A stretch of DNA of 7,567 bases from a bacterium (GTDB lineage: Bacteria; Electryoneota; RPQS01). The position numbers were made by a program, and so were the translations under genes. Positions 1 through 5,968 of this stretch are shown in pieces; position 1 is the stretch's first letter, and each line of letters begins with the position of its first letter. Location: contig JAHIZR010000297.1 of the NCBI GenBank assembly GCA_018814465.1, positions 1 through 7,567 on the forward strand. Direction: 5' to 3'. Below the pieces are notes generated by a model, which worked only from the letters and a program-made list of their open reading frames with translations, did no database searches and had not been told where the DNA came from.

Positions 1-42
1 CTGCCGCAGCATACCTACCTCACGTTTGTACCACTTGATTAA
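1..42 (+). CDS. Possible C-terminal end of an upstream plus-strand gene (partial)
   Basis: Reading plus-strand frame 1 from the window edge gives LPQHTYLTFVPLD followed by a TAA stop at 40-42. The only support is that an intrinsic terminator in the same direction begins 57 nt later (99-125), which implies a plus-strand transcript entering from the left. Thirteen residues are too few to name a family. Frame 2 also stays open to about 110, so the frame choice is uncertain. This is a positional inference, not a recognised gene. Confidence 0.25.
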   Translation: MPQHTYLTFVPLD

Positions 43-98
43 CGGACTTATCATAACAAAAATCCCCGCTATATGCGAGGACTTTGTCAGCAATCTGA

Positions 99-125
99 GC
101 CGACTCGATTGAGTCGGCCTTTATT
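99..125 (+). terminator. Intrinsic terminator, plus-strand direction
   Basis: A perfect 8-bp stem, GCCGACTC (99-106) with GAGTCGGC (111-118), closes a GATT loop and is followed by CTTTATT. The T-rich side lies only on the plus strand; the minus-strand continuation is not U-rich. It therefore most likely ends a transcript coming from the left of the window. The U tract is short and interrupted, so efficiency is uncertain. Confidence 0.6.
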
Positions 126-133
126 CATGTGGG

Positions 134-169
134 GAAAGACGCAACACGCGGGAGCGTGTTACCTAGTAG
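134..169 (+). repeat. GNRA-capped hairpin repeat, copy 1
   Basis: A 7-bp stem, AACACGC (143-149) with GCGTGTT (154-160), carries a GGGA loop (150-153), which in plus-strand RNA is a GNRA tetraloop. One further pair, 141 with 162, lies beyond a C/A mismatch. The unit starts with GAAAGAC at 134-140 and ends with TAGTAG at 164-169. A second copy with the same flanks and loop lies 44 bp downstream (stem start 141 versus 185). No poly-T follows, so it is not a typical intrinsic terminator. It may belong to a dispersed intergenic repeat family, which cannot be judged from one window. Confidence 0.6.
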
Positions 170-175
170 TCCGAC

Positions 176-213
176 GAAAAGACAGCGACACCCGGGAGGG
201 TGTCGCGTAGTAG
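176..213 (+). repeat. GNRA-capped hairpin repeat, copy 2
   Basis: A perfect 9-bp stem, GCGACACCC (185-193) with GGGTGTCGC (198-206), carries the same GGGA loop (194-197). It is flanked by GAAAAGACA (176-184) and TAGTAG (208-213), as in copy 1. Relative to copy 1, pair 143/160 A-T becomes 187/204 G-C, and pair 148/155 G-C becomes 192/199 C-G, so two pairs change on both sides. The C/A mismatch of copy 1 (142/161) is a C-G pair here. Conserved structure with covarying sequence suggests the fold matters, or that the units are recombining members of a palindromic family. Confidence 0.65.
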
Positions 214-216
214 ATC

Positions 217-245
217 ACAAAATCGGGCGGGTGAGGGCACCCACC
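217..245 (-). terminator. Probable terminator of the nifJ / DHOD-like operon
   Basis: On the minus strand an imperfect hairpin (245 back to 226) pairs GGTGGGTG with CACCCGCC around a CCCT loop. It has five continuous inner pairs (229-233 with 238-242), one mismatch, then two outer pairs. It is followed by CGATTTTGT. It starts 23 nt after the stop codon of the DHOD-like gene, the expected place for an operon terminator. The T run is only four bases, so termination may be weak, or the structure may mainly protect the 3' end. Confidence 0.5.
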
Positions 246-268
246 ACGGCGAACGTAAGACTACTGAT

Positions 269-1267
269 TTACACGAGTGGTTTGAAGCTTTGGAGGGTCT
301 TCATGTAGTTGGCGCGCTCGAAAGCGGCGGGTTCGGCGACGGACTTCTGACTCATGGCGCCGCGCATCTGGGTGATGGATTCGTATTCCTTCTCCTCCAT
401 CCAGCGGCGGATGTCAATCAGGACGGTCTGGATATGATCGAGCCCATTTTGATAGAGCGCAGAACACATCATCGCACAATTGGCTCCCGCGAGCATGCAT
501 TTGATGACATCGGATCCGGAATGCACACCGGAGGTAACGGCGAGATCGGTCTTGATGCGGCCGTAGAGAATCGCGATCCAGCGCAGGGGAACCCGCATCG
601 CGACCGACTGACTCAAGTCGACGTGGGGGTTGACTTCCAGTTCATCCAGATCGAAGTCCGGCTGATAGAAACGGTTGAAGAGCACGAGTCCATTGGCTCC
701 CCCCTGCTCCATCTGGCGGGCAATATTGGCGACATTGCTGAAATACGGTCCCAGTTTCACCGCGACCGGGATCTTGACTTTCGCCTTGACATTCTTCAGC
801 ACATCGACGGTATTGCGTTCGACTTCGGAGCCGGGTCGTTCCGGATCGGTGGCCAGATAATAAATGTTGAGTTCGAGCGCATCGGCTCCGGCTTCTTCGA
901 TCTGCTTGGCGATATCCACCCAGCCGCCGGAGGTGAAACCGTTCAGGCTGGCGATAATGGGAATATCAACCGTCTCTTTGGCTTTACGGATGTGATTCAG
1001 GTATTCATCGGGACCGAGGAAATAGTTATCCGGTTCCGGGAAGTAGCTCAAAGCTTCAGCGAAGCTGTTGGTGCCCTGTGTCGTGAGGTAATCCAATTCG
1101 AGAGTCTCGTGCTCCAACTGCTCTTCAAACAGGGAGTGCAGAACGATCGCGGAAACGCCGGCATCGCGCACGCGGCGAACACCGTCTATTGTCTTGGTCA
1201 TGGGCGACGCGGACAGCACGACGGGGTGCTTCAGTTTCAGTCCGAGATAATCAGTGGTAAGGTCCAT
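269..1267 (-). CDS. Dihydroorotate dehydrogenase-like FMN flavoprotein
   Basis: This 332-aa protein has the (beta/alpha)8 FMN-barrel signature of the dihydroorotate dehydrogenase superfamily. It starts MDLTTDYLGL, shows ASLNG at 106-110, a barrel-strand Lys171 in PVAVKLGP that should contact FMN, and the phosphate-binding region SGVHSG (246-251) to GANCAMM (261-267). Class 1 and 2 PyrD proteins place a catalytic Cys or Ser just after the Asn of the motif NxSCPN or NxSSPN. Here the equivalent stretch is LNIYY (133-137), so Asn134 is kept but the catalytic base is absent. True PyrD activity is therefore doubtful; the natural substrate is unknown and could be another NAD(P)H- or ferredoxin-linked reduction. 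The start is supported by GGAG about 7 nt upstream of the ATG. It follows nifJ by 63 nt on the same strand with no terminator between, so the two are probably co-transcribed. I recall the same pairing in Bacteroidetes-type genomes. It is soluble and cytoplasmic, with no signal peptide. Confidence 0.88.
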   Translation of the reverse strand: MDLTTDYLGLKLKHPVVLSASPMTKTIDGVRRVRDAGVSAIVLHSLFEEQLEHETLELDYLTTQGTNSFAEALSYFPEPDNYFLGPDEYLNHIRKAKETVDIPIIASLNGFTSGGWVDIAKQIEEAGADALELNIYYLATDPERPGSEVERNTVDVLKNVKAKVKIPVAVKLGPYFSNVANIARQMEQGGANGLVLFNRFYQPDFDLDELEVNPHVDLSQSVAMRVPLRWIAILYGRIKTDLAVTSGVHSGSDVIKCMLAGANCAMMCSALYQNGLDHIQTVLIDIRRWMEEKEYESITQMRGAMSQKSVAEPAAFERANYMKTLQSFKPLV

Positions 1268-1330
1268 TGCTCTCTCCGGAGCTTATTTCGTTTTTGTTTG
1301 ATCGAATAAATAGGCGGCGCGAACCGTCAG

Positions 1331-4300
1331 TTATTTTTCAGCCATCTTCACGTACTCAGCCCAGCGCGCCGAGGTATCGGCTTGAGCGAGTTCCATCAAC
1401 CTCGCGGCGGCTTCAGGATTGGTCTTAGTCAGCATCTTGAAGCGGCCTTCGGCATAAGCCCAGTCCTTGACTTTAATAGTCGGCTCTTTGGAATCAAGCT
1501 GCATGGGATTCTTGCCCTGCGCCTTCAGCGTCGGATCGAAGCGATAGAGCGGCCAGGCCCCGCATTCCACCGCCGCATTTTGATTCTGCAGTCCGCGGGA
1601 CATGTCGATACCGTGCGCGATGCAGTGCGCATAAGCGATAATCAGCGAGGGTCCGTCATAGGCTTCGGCTTCAACAAGCGCCTTGATGCTCTGCAGGTTA
1701 TTGGCGCCCATCGCGATCTGTGCGACATAGATGGAACCATAGCTCATGGCGATCATGCCGATATCTTTACGGGGCATGGGCTTGCCGGAGGCGGCGAATT
1801 TCGCGACCGCGCCCATGGGCGTGGCCTTGGAACACTGGCCGCCGGTATTGGAATAGACTCCGGTGTCCAGAATCATAATATTGATATTGCGGGACTGAGC
1901 AAGCACGTGATCGAGTCCGCCGTAGCCGATATCATAGCCCCAGCCGTCTCCGCCGAGAATCCAGACTGATTTCTTGACAAGATAGTCAGCCAACAGGGTG
2001 AGCCGTTCGGACGCAACGCTCTTGATTCCGGCGAGTTTCTTTTTCAGCTCAGCCACGCGGTTGCGCTGTTCCAAGATGCCGGTTTCTTCGGTCATGTCGG
2101 CAGACAGGATGCTGTCCACGAGCCCGGTTCCGATCTTGTCGCGCAACTGAGTCAGCAGTTCTTTTGCGAAGTAGCGGTGTTGATCGAGGGAGAGCCGGAA
2201 TCCGAATCCGTATTCCGCGTTGTCTTCGAACAGTGAATTCGCCCAAGCCGGTCCTCTGCCGTCGCGATTAAAGGTATAGGGCGTCGTGGGCAGGTTGCCG
2301 CCGTAGATCGAGGAGCAGCCTGTGGCATTGGCGATCATGAGGCGGTCTCCGAAGAGCTGCGTCAGCAGTTTGACATAGGGAGTCTCGCCGCAGCCGGAAC
2401 AGGCTCCGCTGAACTCGAAGAGCGGTTCCATAAACTGCGAACCTTTGACGCTCTTGACTTTCAACTGAGTGCGGTCGTAGTCGGGAATCTGTAGGAAGAA
2501 GTCGTAGTTGACTCGTTCCCGGTCAACGACCTCGGCGTGCGAAGCCATATTGATGGCTTTGAGGCGAACTTCCTGTTTGTTTTTGGCGGGACAGACATCA
2601 ATACAGAGTCCGCAGCCGGTGCAGTCTTCGGGCGCAACCTGCAACGTATAGAAGAGGTCGGACCGTCCCATGTCTTTGGCGATATATTTACAGCTTTCGA
2701 ACGTCGCGGGCGCGCCCTTCAGCGCATCTTCGGTGTAGATTTTCGGACGAATCGCGGCATGCGGGCAAACCAAGGAACAGCGGTTGCACTGGATACAAAC
2801 CTCTTTATCCCAGATCGGGACTTCCAGAGCGATATTGCGCTTTTCCCATTTGGTGGTGCCTGTCGGGAAGGTGCCGTCAACTGTAAAGGCTGAAACGGGC
2901 AATTGATCTCCATACCCGGCGATCATCTTACCAAGGACTTCTCGGACAAACTCGGGAGCCTCAGGGGAGACAACCGGAGGACGACAGACAGTCGCTGTGA
3001 CCTTAGCCGGGACTTTGACTTCAAAGAGGTTGGCCAGCGTTTCCTCAACGGCAGTGAAGTTCATCTGGACAATCTTGTCGCCCTTCTTGCCATAGGTCTT
3101 CTTAATCGCCTTTTTGATCGACTCGATAGCCGCATCGCGAGGCAGGACGCCGGAAATGGCAAAGAAACAGGTCTGCATGATGGTATTGATCCGGCCGCCC
3201 ATACCGGTTTGCTTCGCAACCGTATTCGCGTCAATCACATAGAATTTGAGTTTCTTAGTGACAATCTGCTCCTGCACTTCCTTGGGCAGAGTATCCCAGA
3301 CCTCGTCTTTAGAAGAGGGAGTATTCAGCAAGAAGGTGCCGCCTTCGATGATGTCAGCCAGCATTTCGTAGCGATTGAGAAAAACCGACTGATGGCAGGC
3401 AACGAAATTCGCTTTACTGATCAGATAGGTGGAGCGGATCGGTTTGGGTCCGAAACGCAGATGCGAGACGGTGATAGCGCCGGATTTCTTGGAGTCGTAA
3501 ACGAAGAAGCCTTGCGCGAAGAAGTCGGTTTCGTCACCGATGATTTTAATGGAGTTTTTGTTAGCCCCGACCGTACCGTCCGCGCCCAGACCGTAGAACT
3601 TGGCACGAATAACATCGTCAGACTCAACCGAGAAAGTGGGATCCCATTCAAGGCTGGTCTGAGTGACATCATCAGTGATGCCGATAGTGAAATGGTTCTT
3701 CGGTTTGGCTTCTTTCAATTCGTCGTACACACGCTTTATCATTGCGGGTGTAAACTCTTTAGAAGAAAGACCATAGCGGCCACCGATGATTCTGGGCATG
3801 GTTTTGTGCGGACCGCCTGTGGCCACGGATTCCGCAAGTCCGGTCACAACATCCATATAGAGCGGCTCTCCTGTAGCCCCCGGCTCTTTGGTACGATCCA
3901 GCACAGCGATGGACTTGACGGATTTGGGCAACGCAGCCAAGAAATGGTCAAGTGAGAAGGGACGATAGAGGTGGACTTTTACCACTCCCACTTTTTCGCC
4001 TCTATCTGCTAAATAATCAACAGTTTCATGGACAGCGTCAGCTCCGGAACCCATTAATATGATAACACGTTCCGCATCTGGAGCGCCTTCATAATCAAAG
4101 AGTTTGTACTGGCGACCGGTCAGCTTGGCGAAATGATCCATGGTTTCCTGAACGATTGCCGGAGTGGCTATATAGTAGTGATTACAGGCTTCACGGCCTT
4201 GGAAGTAGGCATCAGGATTTTGTGCAGTACCCCGCAGGACGGGGTGATCCGGTGACAAGGCGCGTTCGCGGATGGCATGAATCAGCTTATCATCAATCAG

Positions 4301-4879
4301 TTGCCGCAGGATTTCATCTTCCAGCGGCAGGACCTTTTGTACTTCATGGGAGGTTCTGAATCCATCGAAGAAATGGACAAAGGGAACCCGTGATTTGAGG
4401 CTGGCGGCAGTCGCAATAGCTGCATTATCAATTACTTCCTGGACATTGTTGGAAGCTATCAAGCCGAAGCCGGTGGAACGAACGGCCATGACATCACTGT
4501 GATCGCCGAAGATCGACAGGGCATGTGCCGCGATGGTTCTCGCTGTCACATGGAAAACCGTGGGGGTTAATTCACCCGCGATTTTGAACATATTGGGGAT
4601 CATCAGGAGCAGGCCCTGAGAAGCCGTAAAGGTAGTAGTTAGAGCACCGCTCTGCAGGGCGCCATGGACGGCACCTGCAGCGCCGCCTTCGCTCTGCATT
4701 TCGACAACACTGGGAATCACACCCCAGATATTTTTGCGGCCGGCTGCGGACCATTCATCGGAGAGCTCTCCCATTCCGGATGAAGGTGTGATGGGATAGA
4801 TTGCGATCACCTCACTCAGGCGGTGGGCGACGCCGGCGGCGGCTTCGTTGCCATCTATCGTGACAAAGTTTTCTGCCAT
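1331..4879 (-). CDS. nifJ: Pyruvate:ferredoxin (flavodoxin) oxidoreductase, single-chain
   Basis: This cytoplasmic iron-sulfur enzyme oxidatively decarboxylates pyruvate with CoA to acetyl-CoA and CO2, reducing ferredoxin or flavodoxin; it can run in reverse for CO2 fixation. The 1182-aa chain has the full PFOR order. The pyrimidine domain has YPITPSSGM at 28-36 with Thr31, plus Glu64 and Arg114, matching the numbering I recall for the Desulfovibrio africanus active site. A transketolase-C-like domain and a gamma domain (about 420-620) follow, then the EKR motif at 679-681. Two [4Fe-4S] ferredoxin motifs use Cys695/698/701/705 and Cys753/756/759/763. The TPP domain supplies proximal-cluster cysteines 827, 830, 855 and 1086, and GDGWGYDIG near 977. 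It lacks the long C-terminal extension described for the oxygen-stable Desulfovibrio enzyme. The start is at 4879: an in-frame ATG at 4924 would add 15 atypical residues, whereas the ATG at 4877-4879 has GGAG 5 nt upstream and gives the family N-terminus MAENFVTIDG. It heads an operon with the DHOD-like gene. Confidence 0.97.
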   Translation of the reverse strand: MAENFVTIDGNEAAAGVAHRLSEVIAIYPITPSSGMGELSDEWSAAGRKNIWGVIPSVVEMQSEGGAAGAVHGALQSGALTTTFTASQGLLLMIPNMFKIAGELTPTVFHVTARTIAAHALSIFGDHSDVMAVRSTGFGLIASNNVQEVIDNAAIATAASLKSRVPFVHFFDGFRTSHEVQKVLPLEDEILRQLIDDKLIHAIRERALSPDHPVLRGTAQNPDAYFQGREACNHYYIATPAIVQETMDHFAKLTGRQYKLFDYEGAPDAERVIILMGSGADAVHETVDYLADRGEKVGVVKVHLYRPFSLDHFLAALPKSVKSIAVLDRTKEPGATGEPLYMDVVTGLAESVATGGPHKTMPRIIGGRYGLSSKEFTPAMIKRVYDELKEAKPKNHFTIGITDDVTQTSLEWDPTFSVESDDVIRAKFYGLGADGTVGANKNSIKIIGDETDFFAQGFFVYDSKKSGAITVSHLRFGPKPIRSTYLISKANFVACHQSVFLNRYEMLADIIEGGTFLLNTPSSKDEVWDTLPKEVQEQIVTKKLKFYVIDANTVAKQTGMGGRINTIMQTCFFAISGVLPRDAAIESIKKAIKKTYGKKGDKIVQMNFTAVEETLANLFEVKVPAKVTATVCRPPVVSPEAPEFVREVLGKMIAGYGDQLPVSAFTVDGTFPTGTTKWEKRNIALEVPIWDKEVCIQCNRCSLVCPHAAIRPKIYTEDALKGAPATFESCKYIAKDMGRSDLFYTLQVAPEDCTGCGLCIDVCPAKNKQEVRLKAINMASHAEVVDRERVNYDFFLQIPDYDRTQLKVKSVKGSQFMEPLFEFSGACSGCGETPYVKLLTQLFGDRLMIANATGCSSIYGGNLPTTPYTFNRDGRGPAWANSLFEDNAEYGFGFRLSLDQHRYFAKELLTQLRDKIGTGLVDSILSADMTEETGILEQRNRVAELKKKLAGIKSVASERLTLLADYLVKKSVWILGGDGWGYDIGYGGLDHVLAQSRNINIMILDTGVYSNTGGQCSKATPMGAVAKFAASGKPMPRKDIGMIAMSYGSIYVAQIAMGANNLQSIKALVEAEAYDGPSLIIAYAHCIAHGIDMSRGLQNQNAAVECGAWPLYRFDPTLKAQGKNPMQLDSKEPTIKVKDWAYAEGRFKMLTKTNPEAAARLMELAQADTSARWAEYVKMAEK

Positions 4880-4883
4880 AGAG

Positions 4884-4890
4884 ACTCCAA
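4884..4890 (-). promoter_or_regulatory. Ribosome binding site that fixes the nifJ start
   Basis: On the minus strand TTGGAG precedes TCTCT and the ATG at 4879-4877. This placement favours that ATG over the in-frame ATG 45 nt upstream, which would add residues not expected in PFOR proteins. Confidence 0.7.
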
Positions 4891-4944
4891 TTCTTAGGCT
4901 GTAATCACACTGGCTGGAGAACACCGGATCGATTTCCGCTCCAG

Positions 4945-4964
4945 ACTTTCAATAATGTGAAAGT
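4945..4964. promoter_or_regulatory. Inverted repeat over the nifJ -10 region, candidate operator
   Basis: ACTTTCA (4945-4951) and TGAAAGT (4958-4964) form a perfect 7-bp inverted repeat around a 6-bp centre, ATAATG. That centre is exactly the proposed -10 hexamer of the nifJ promoter. A dimeric regulator bound here would block RNA polymerase. No downstream T run suggests a terminator. A smaller palindrome, TTGA-AA-TCAA (4971-4980), overlaps the -35 hexamer. The arms do not match the Rex site orientation as I know it, so the regulator is not assigned. Confidence 0.4.
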
Positions 4965-4980
4965 ACTCGGTTGAAATCAA
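4952..4980 (-). promoter_or_regulatory. Candidate nifJ promoter
   Basis: On the minus strand TTGATT (4980-4975) is separated by exactly 17 nt from CATTAT (4957-4952). Each hexamer matches 4 of 6 positions of the sigma-70 type consensus. Transcription would begin near 4945, giving a leader of roughly 65 nt before the ATG at 4879. A second, more distal minus-strand candidate is TTGACT (5185-5180), a 17-nt spacer, and TACCAT (5162-5157). Neither can be proven from sequence, and the consensus may differ in this phylum. Confidence 0.4.
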
Positions 4981-5029
4981 TGGGCTGGACATAAATGAAT
5001 CATCAGAATGTTGAACTTGCGGAGGCTTA

Positions 5030-5062
5030 ATGAAGAAAAAAAACAAGTATGCCTCTCTTTGA
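5030..5062 (+). other. Ten-codon leader-like ORF with a good Shine-Dalgarno
   Basis: ATG at 5030 is preceded by GGAGG (5021-5025) with about 5 nt spacing and encodes MKKKNKYASL before TGA at 5060. It lies upstream of the proposed plus-strand promoter at 5268, so it would be transcribed only from an unrecognised start. No attenuator hairpin follows it. A chance occurrence in A-rich DNA is the simplest explanation; it is listed because the initiation signal is unusually good for so short an ORF. Confidence 0.12.
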
Positions 5063-5267
5063 ATTTGATGGATTAAGTCCTTTTATTCAACTTGACTTAT
5101 GGGGTCATATTTAATGTGTAAGTTAGCGAAGTGGCTTCATAAGAGTTGTAAATACTATGGTACTCTCTCCCAAAAATGAAGTCAAAGAGGTATAAGAAAG
5201 AGTTTTTTTTCACATTCTATTATATAGTTGTGTGTTACGGACACACCGGACACGAAAAAAGTAAAGC

Positions 5268-5296
5268 TTGACACTTACGAACAGAAAAATTAGATT
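5268..5296 (+). promoter_or_regulatory. Candidate promoter of the exported-protein gene
   Basis: A perfect TTGACA (5268-5273) is followed after exactly 17 nt by TAGATT (5291-5296), which matches 4 of 6 positions of TATAAT. Transcription would start near 5303 and leave a leader of about 108 nt. Two CGGACAC direct repeats, 9 bp apart, end 14 bp upstream of the -35 and could be an activator site. Confidence 0.5.
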
Positions 5297-5410
5297 AGGG
5301 TCTGAGAATTTAGAAGCAGACTCAATGAGGCAAGTTTTATCATATTAACACTCGCCGATCTGTGGAATTTGATTAGTAATGTCTTCTTGGAAGTACCTTA
5401 AGGGATTAGT

Positions 5411-5911
5411 ATGCGGAACGTATTAGGATTGGGATTAGTATTAGTTCTTGGCTTGGGTGTCGGCAGCTCATTTGCGGTTGACAAGACCTTCGGCAAGGAT
5501 GTAACGATGGCAGAAGCTGTTTCGATTGCCTCGATTAATGAGAAGCCTGCGGACTTCGCCGACAAGGATGTGCTGGTTACTGGTAAGGTAGTCGGAATGT
5601 GCATGCACAGCGGGTGCTGGGTGATGATTGAATCCGGCAAGGACCAGATTCTTTGCCGCAGTCTGGACGAAAGCGTTCATTTCAGTCCGAATGTGATGGA
5701 GCGGCCGATTCGTCTGGAAGGCAAGCTGCTTTGGGATAAGAATGCGCCGGGCATGGAAATGAAAGCGCATGAAGGTGAGGAGCCCCATGCCTGTCCCAAT
5801 CCGCAGGTGATGGTGAGCGTTGCCGGCGCGGTTGTGGACTTAGCGGAAGCCGAAGCGGCTGACGAGCCGAAAGCGGAGGCTGAACCGGAAGCCGAACCGA
5901 AGGCTGAATAG
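5411..5911 (+). CDS. Exported DUF4920-like small protein with acidic repeat tail
   Basis: A 166-aa protein with a signal peptide: MRN, a hydrophobic Leu/Val/Gly stretch to about residue 18, then SSFA with likely cleavage after Ala22. The mature core, roughly 27-143, carries GKVVGMCMHSGCWVMIESG near 58-76, then Cys82 and RLEGKLLWD. This resembles the DUF4920/OB-fold pattern, in which a strand ending in a GCW motif follows a G-x-V strand. Cys64, His66, Cys69, Cys82 and Cys128 could form a metal site or disulfides, but this is inference. The last 23 residues are an Ala/Glu/Pro/Lys low-complexity tail with EPKAE occurring twice. There is no lipobox Cys, so it is predicted to be soluble in the periplasm or secreted. 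AAGGGA lies about 5 nt before the ATG. A promoter at 5268 and a terminator at 5921 suggest a single-gene transcript. The function is unknown; family assignment rests on motif memory. Confidence 0.7.
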   Translation: MRNVLGLGLVLVLGLGVGSSFAVDKTFGKDVTMAEAVSIASINEKPADFADKDVLVTGKVVGMCMHSGCWVMIESGKDQILCRSLDESVHFSPNVMERPIRLEGKLLWDKNAPGMEMKAHEGEEPHACPNPQVMVSVAGAVVDLAEAEAADEPKAEAEPEAEPKAE

Positions 5912-5920
5912 TTTTATGTG

Positions 5921-5951
5921 CCGGCGGCAGACTACTCTGCCGCCGGTTTTT
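5921..5951 (+). terminator. Strong intrinsic terminator after the exported-protein gene
   Basis: A perfect 11-bp GC-rich stem, CCGGCGGCAGA (5921-5931) with TCTGCCGCCGG (5936-5946), closes a CTAC loop and is followed by TTTTT (5947-5951). It begins 10 nt after the stop codon. This separates the transcript from the downstream korA-type gene, which then needs its own promoter. Confidence 0.92.
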
Positions 5952-5968
5952 CACTGTCTTTATACTTG

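Larger units (their letters stand above)
4880..5410. other. A+T-rich divergent intergenic control region
   Basis: About 530 bp separate the divergent nifJ start and the exported-protein start. I see no credible gene in it: stop codons are dense in all frames and only tiny ORFs occur. It is visibly richer in A+T than the flanking genes. It holds a minus-strand promoter and palindrome near 4945-4980, a second weaker minus-strand promoter candidate near 5157-5185, a T8 run at about 5203-5210, a 7-bp direct repeat CGGACAC at 5238-5244 and 5247-5253, and a plus-strand promoter at 5268-5296. It is longer than needed for two simple promoters. Confidence 0.6.

Noticed and set aside
134..213. CRISPR array
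   Set aside because: Only two units are present, the repeats are not identical, and the interval between them is far too short for a spacer.
200..1309. Long plus-strand ORF of 369 codons opposite the DHOD-like gene
   Set aside because: It is antisense over its main length to a clearly recognisable flavoprotein; its translation is rich in His, Arg and Gly with no family features, and it has no good ribosome binding site.
2903..3955. Long plus-strand ORF of 350 codons inside nifJ
   Set aside because: It lies wholly antisense to PFOR domains with conserved motifs. The open frame is explained by codon bias of the true gene.
4880..4924. Upstream in-frame ATG giving a 1197-aa PFOR
   Set aside because: The added residues do not resemble a PFOR N-terminus, while the ATG at 4879 has GGAG at good spacing and places Thr31, Glu64 and Arg114 at the expected family positions.
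5203..5210. T8 run as an intrinsic terminator
   Set aside because: No adjacent stable hairpin was found; only distant 5-base complementarity (ACTCT with AGAGT) across about 30 nt.
5379..5426. Overlapping 15-codon upstream ORF (MSSWKYLKGLVCGTY) across the exported-protein start
   Set aside because: No convincing Shine-Dalgarno precedes it and the overlap is out of frame; short ORFs like this are expected by chance.
5398..5954. Minus-strand ORFs overlapping the exported-protein gene
   Set aside because: They are shadows of the plus-strand gene, which has a promoter, ribosome binding site, signal peptide and terminator.
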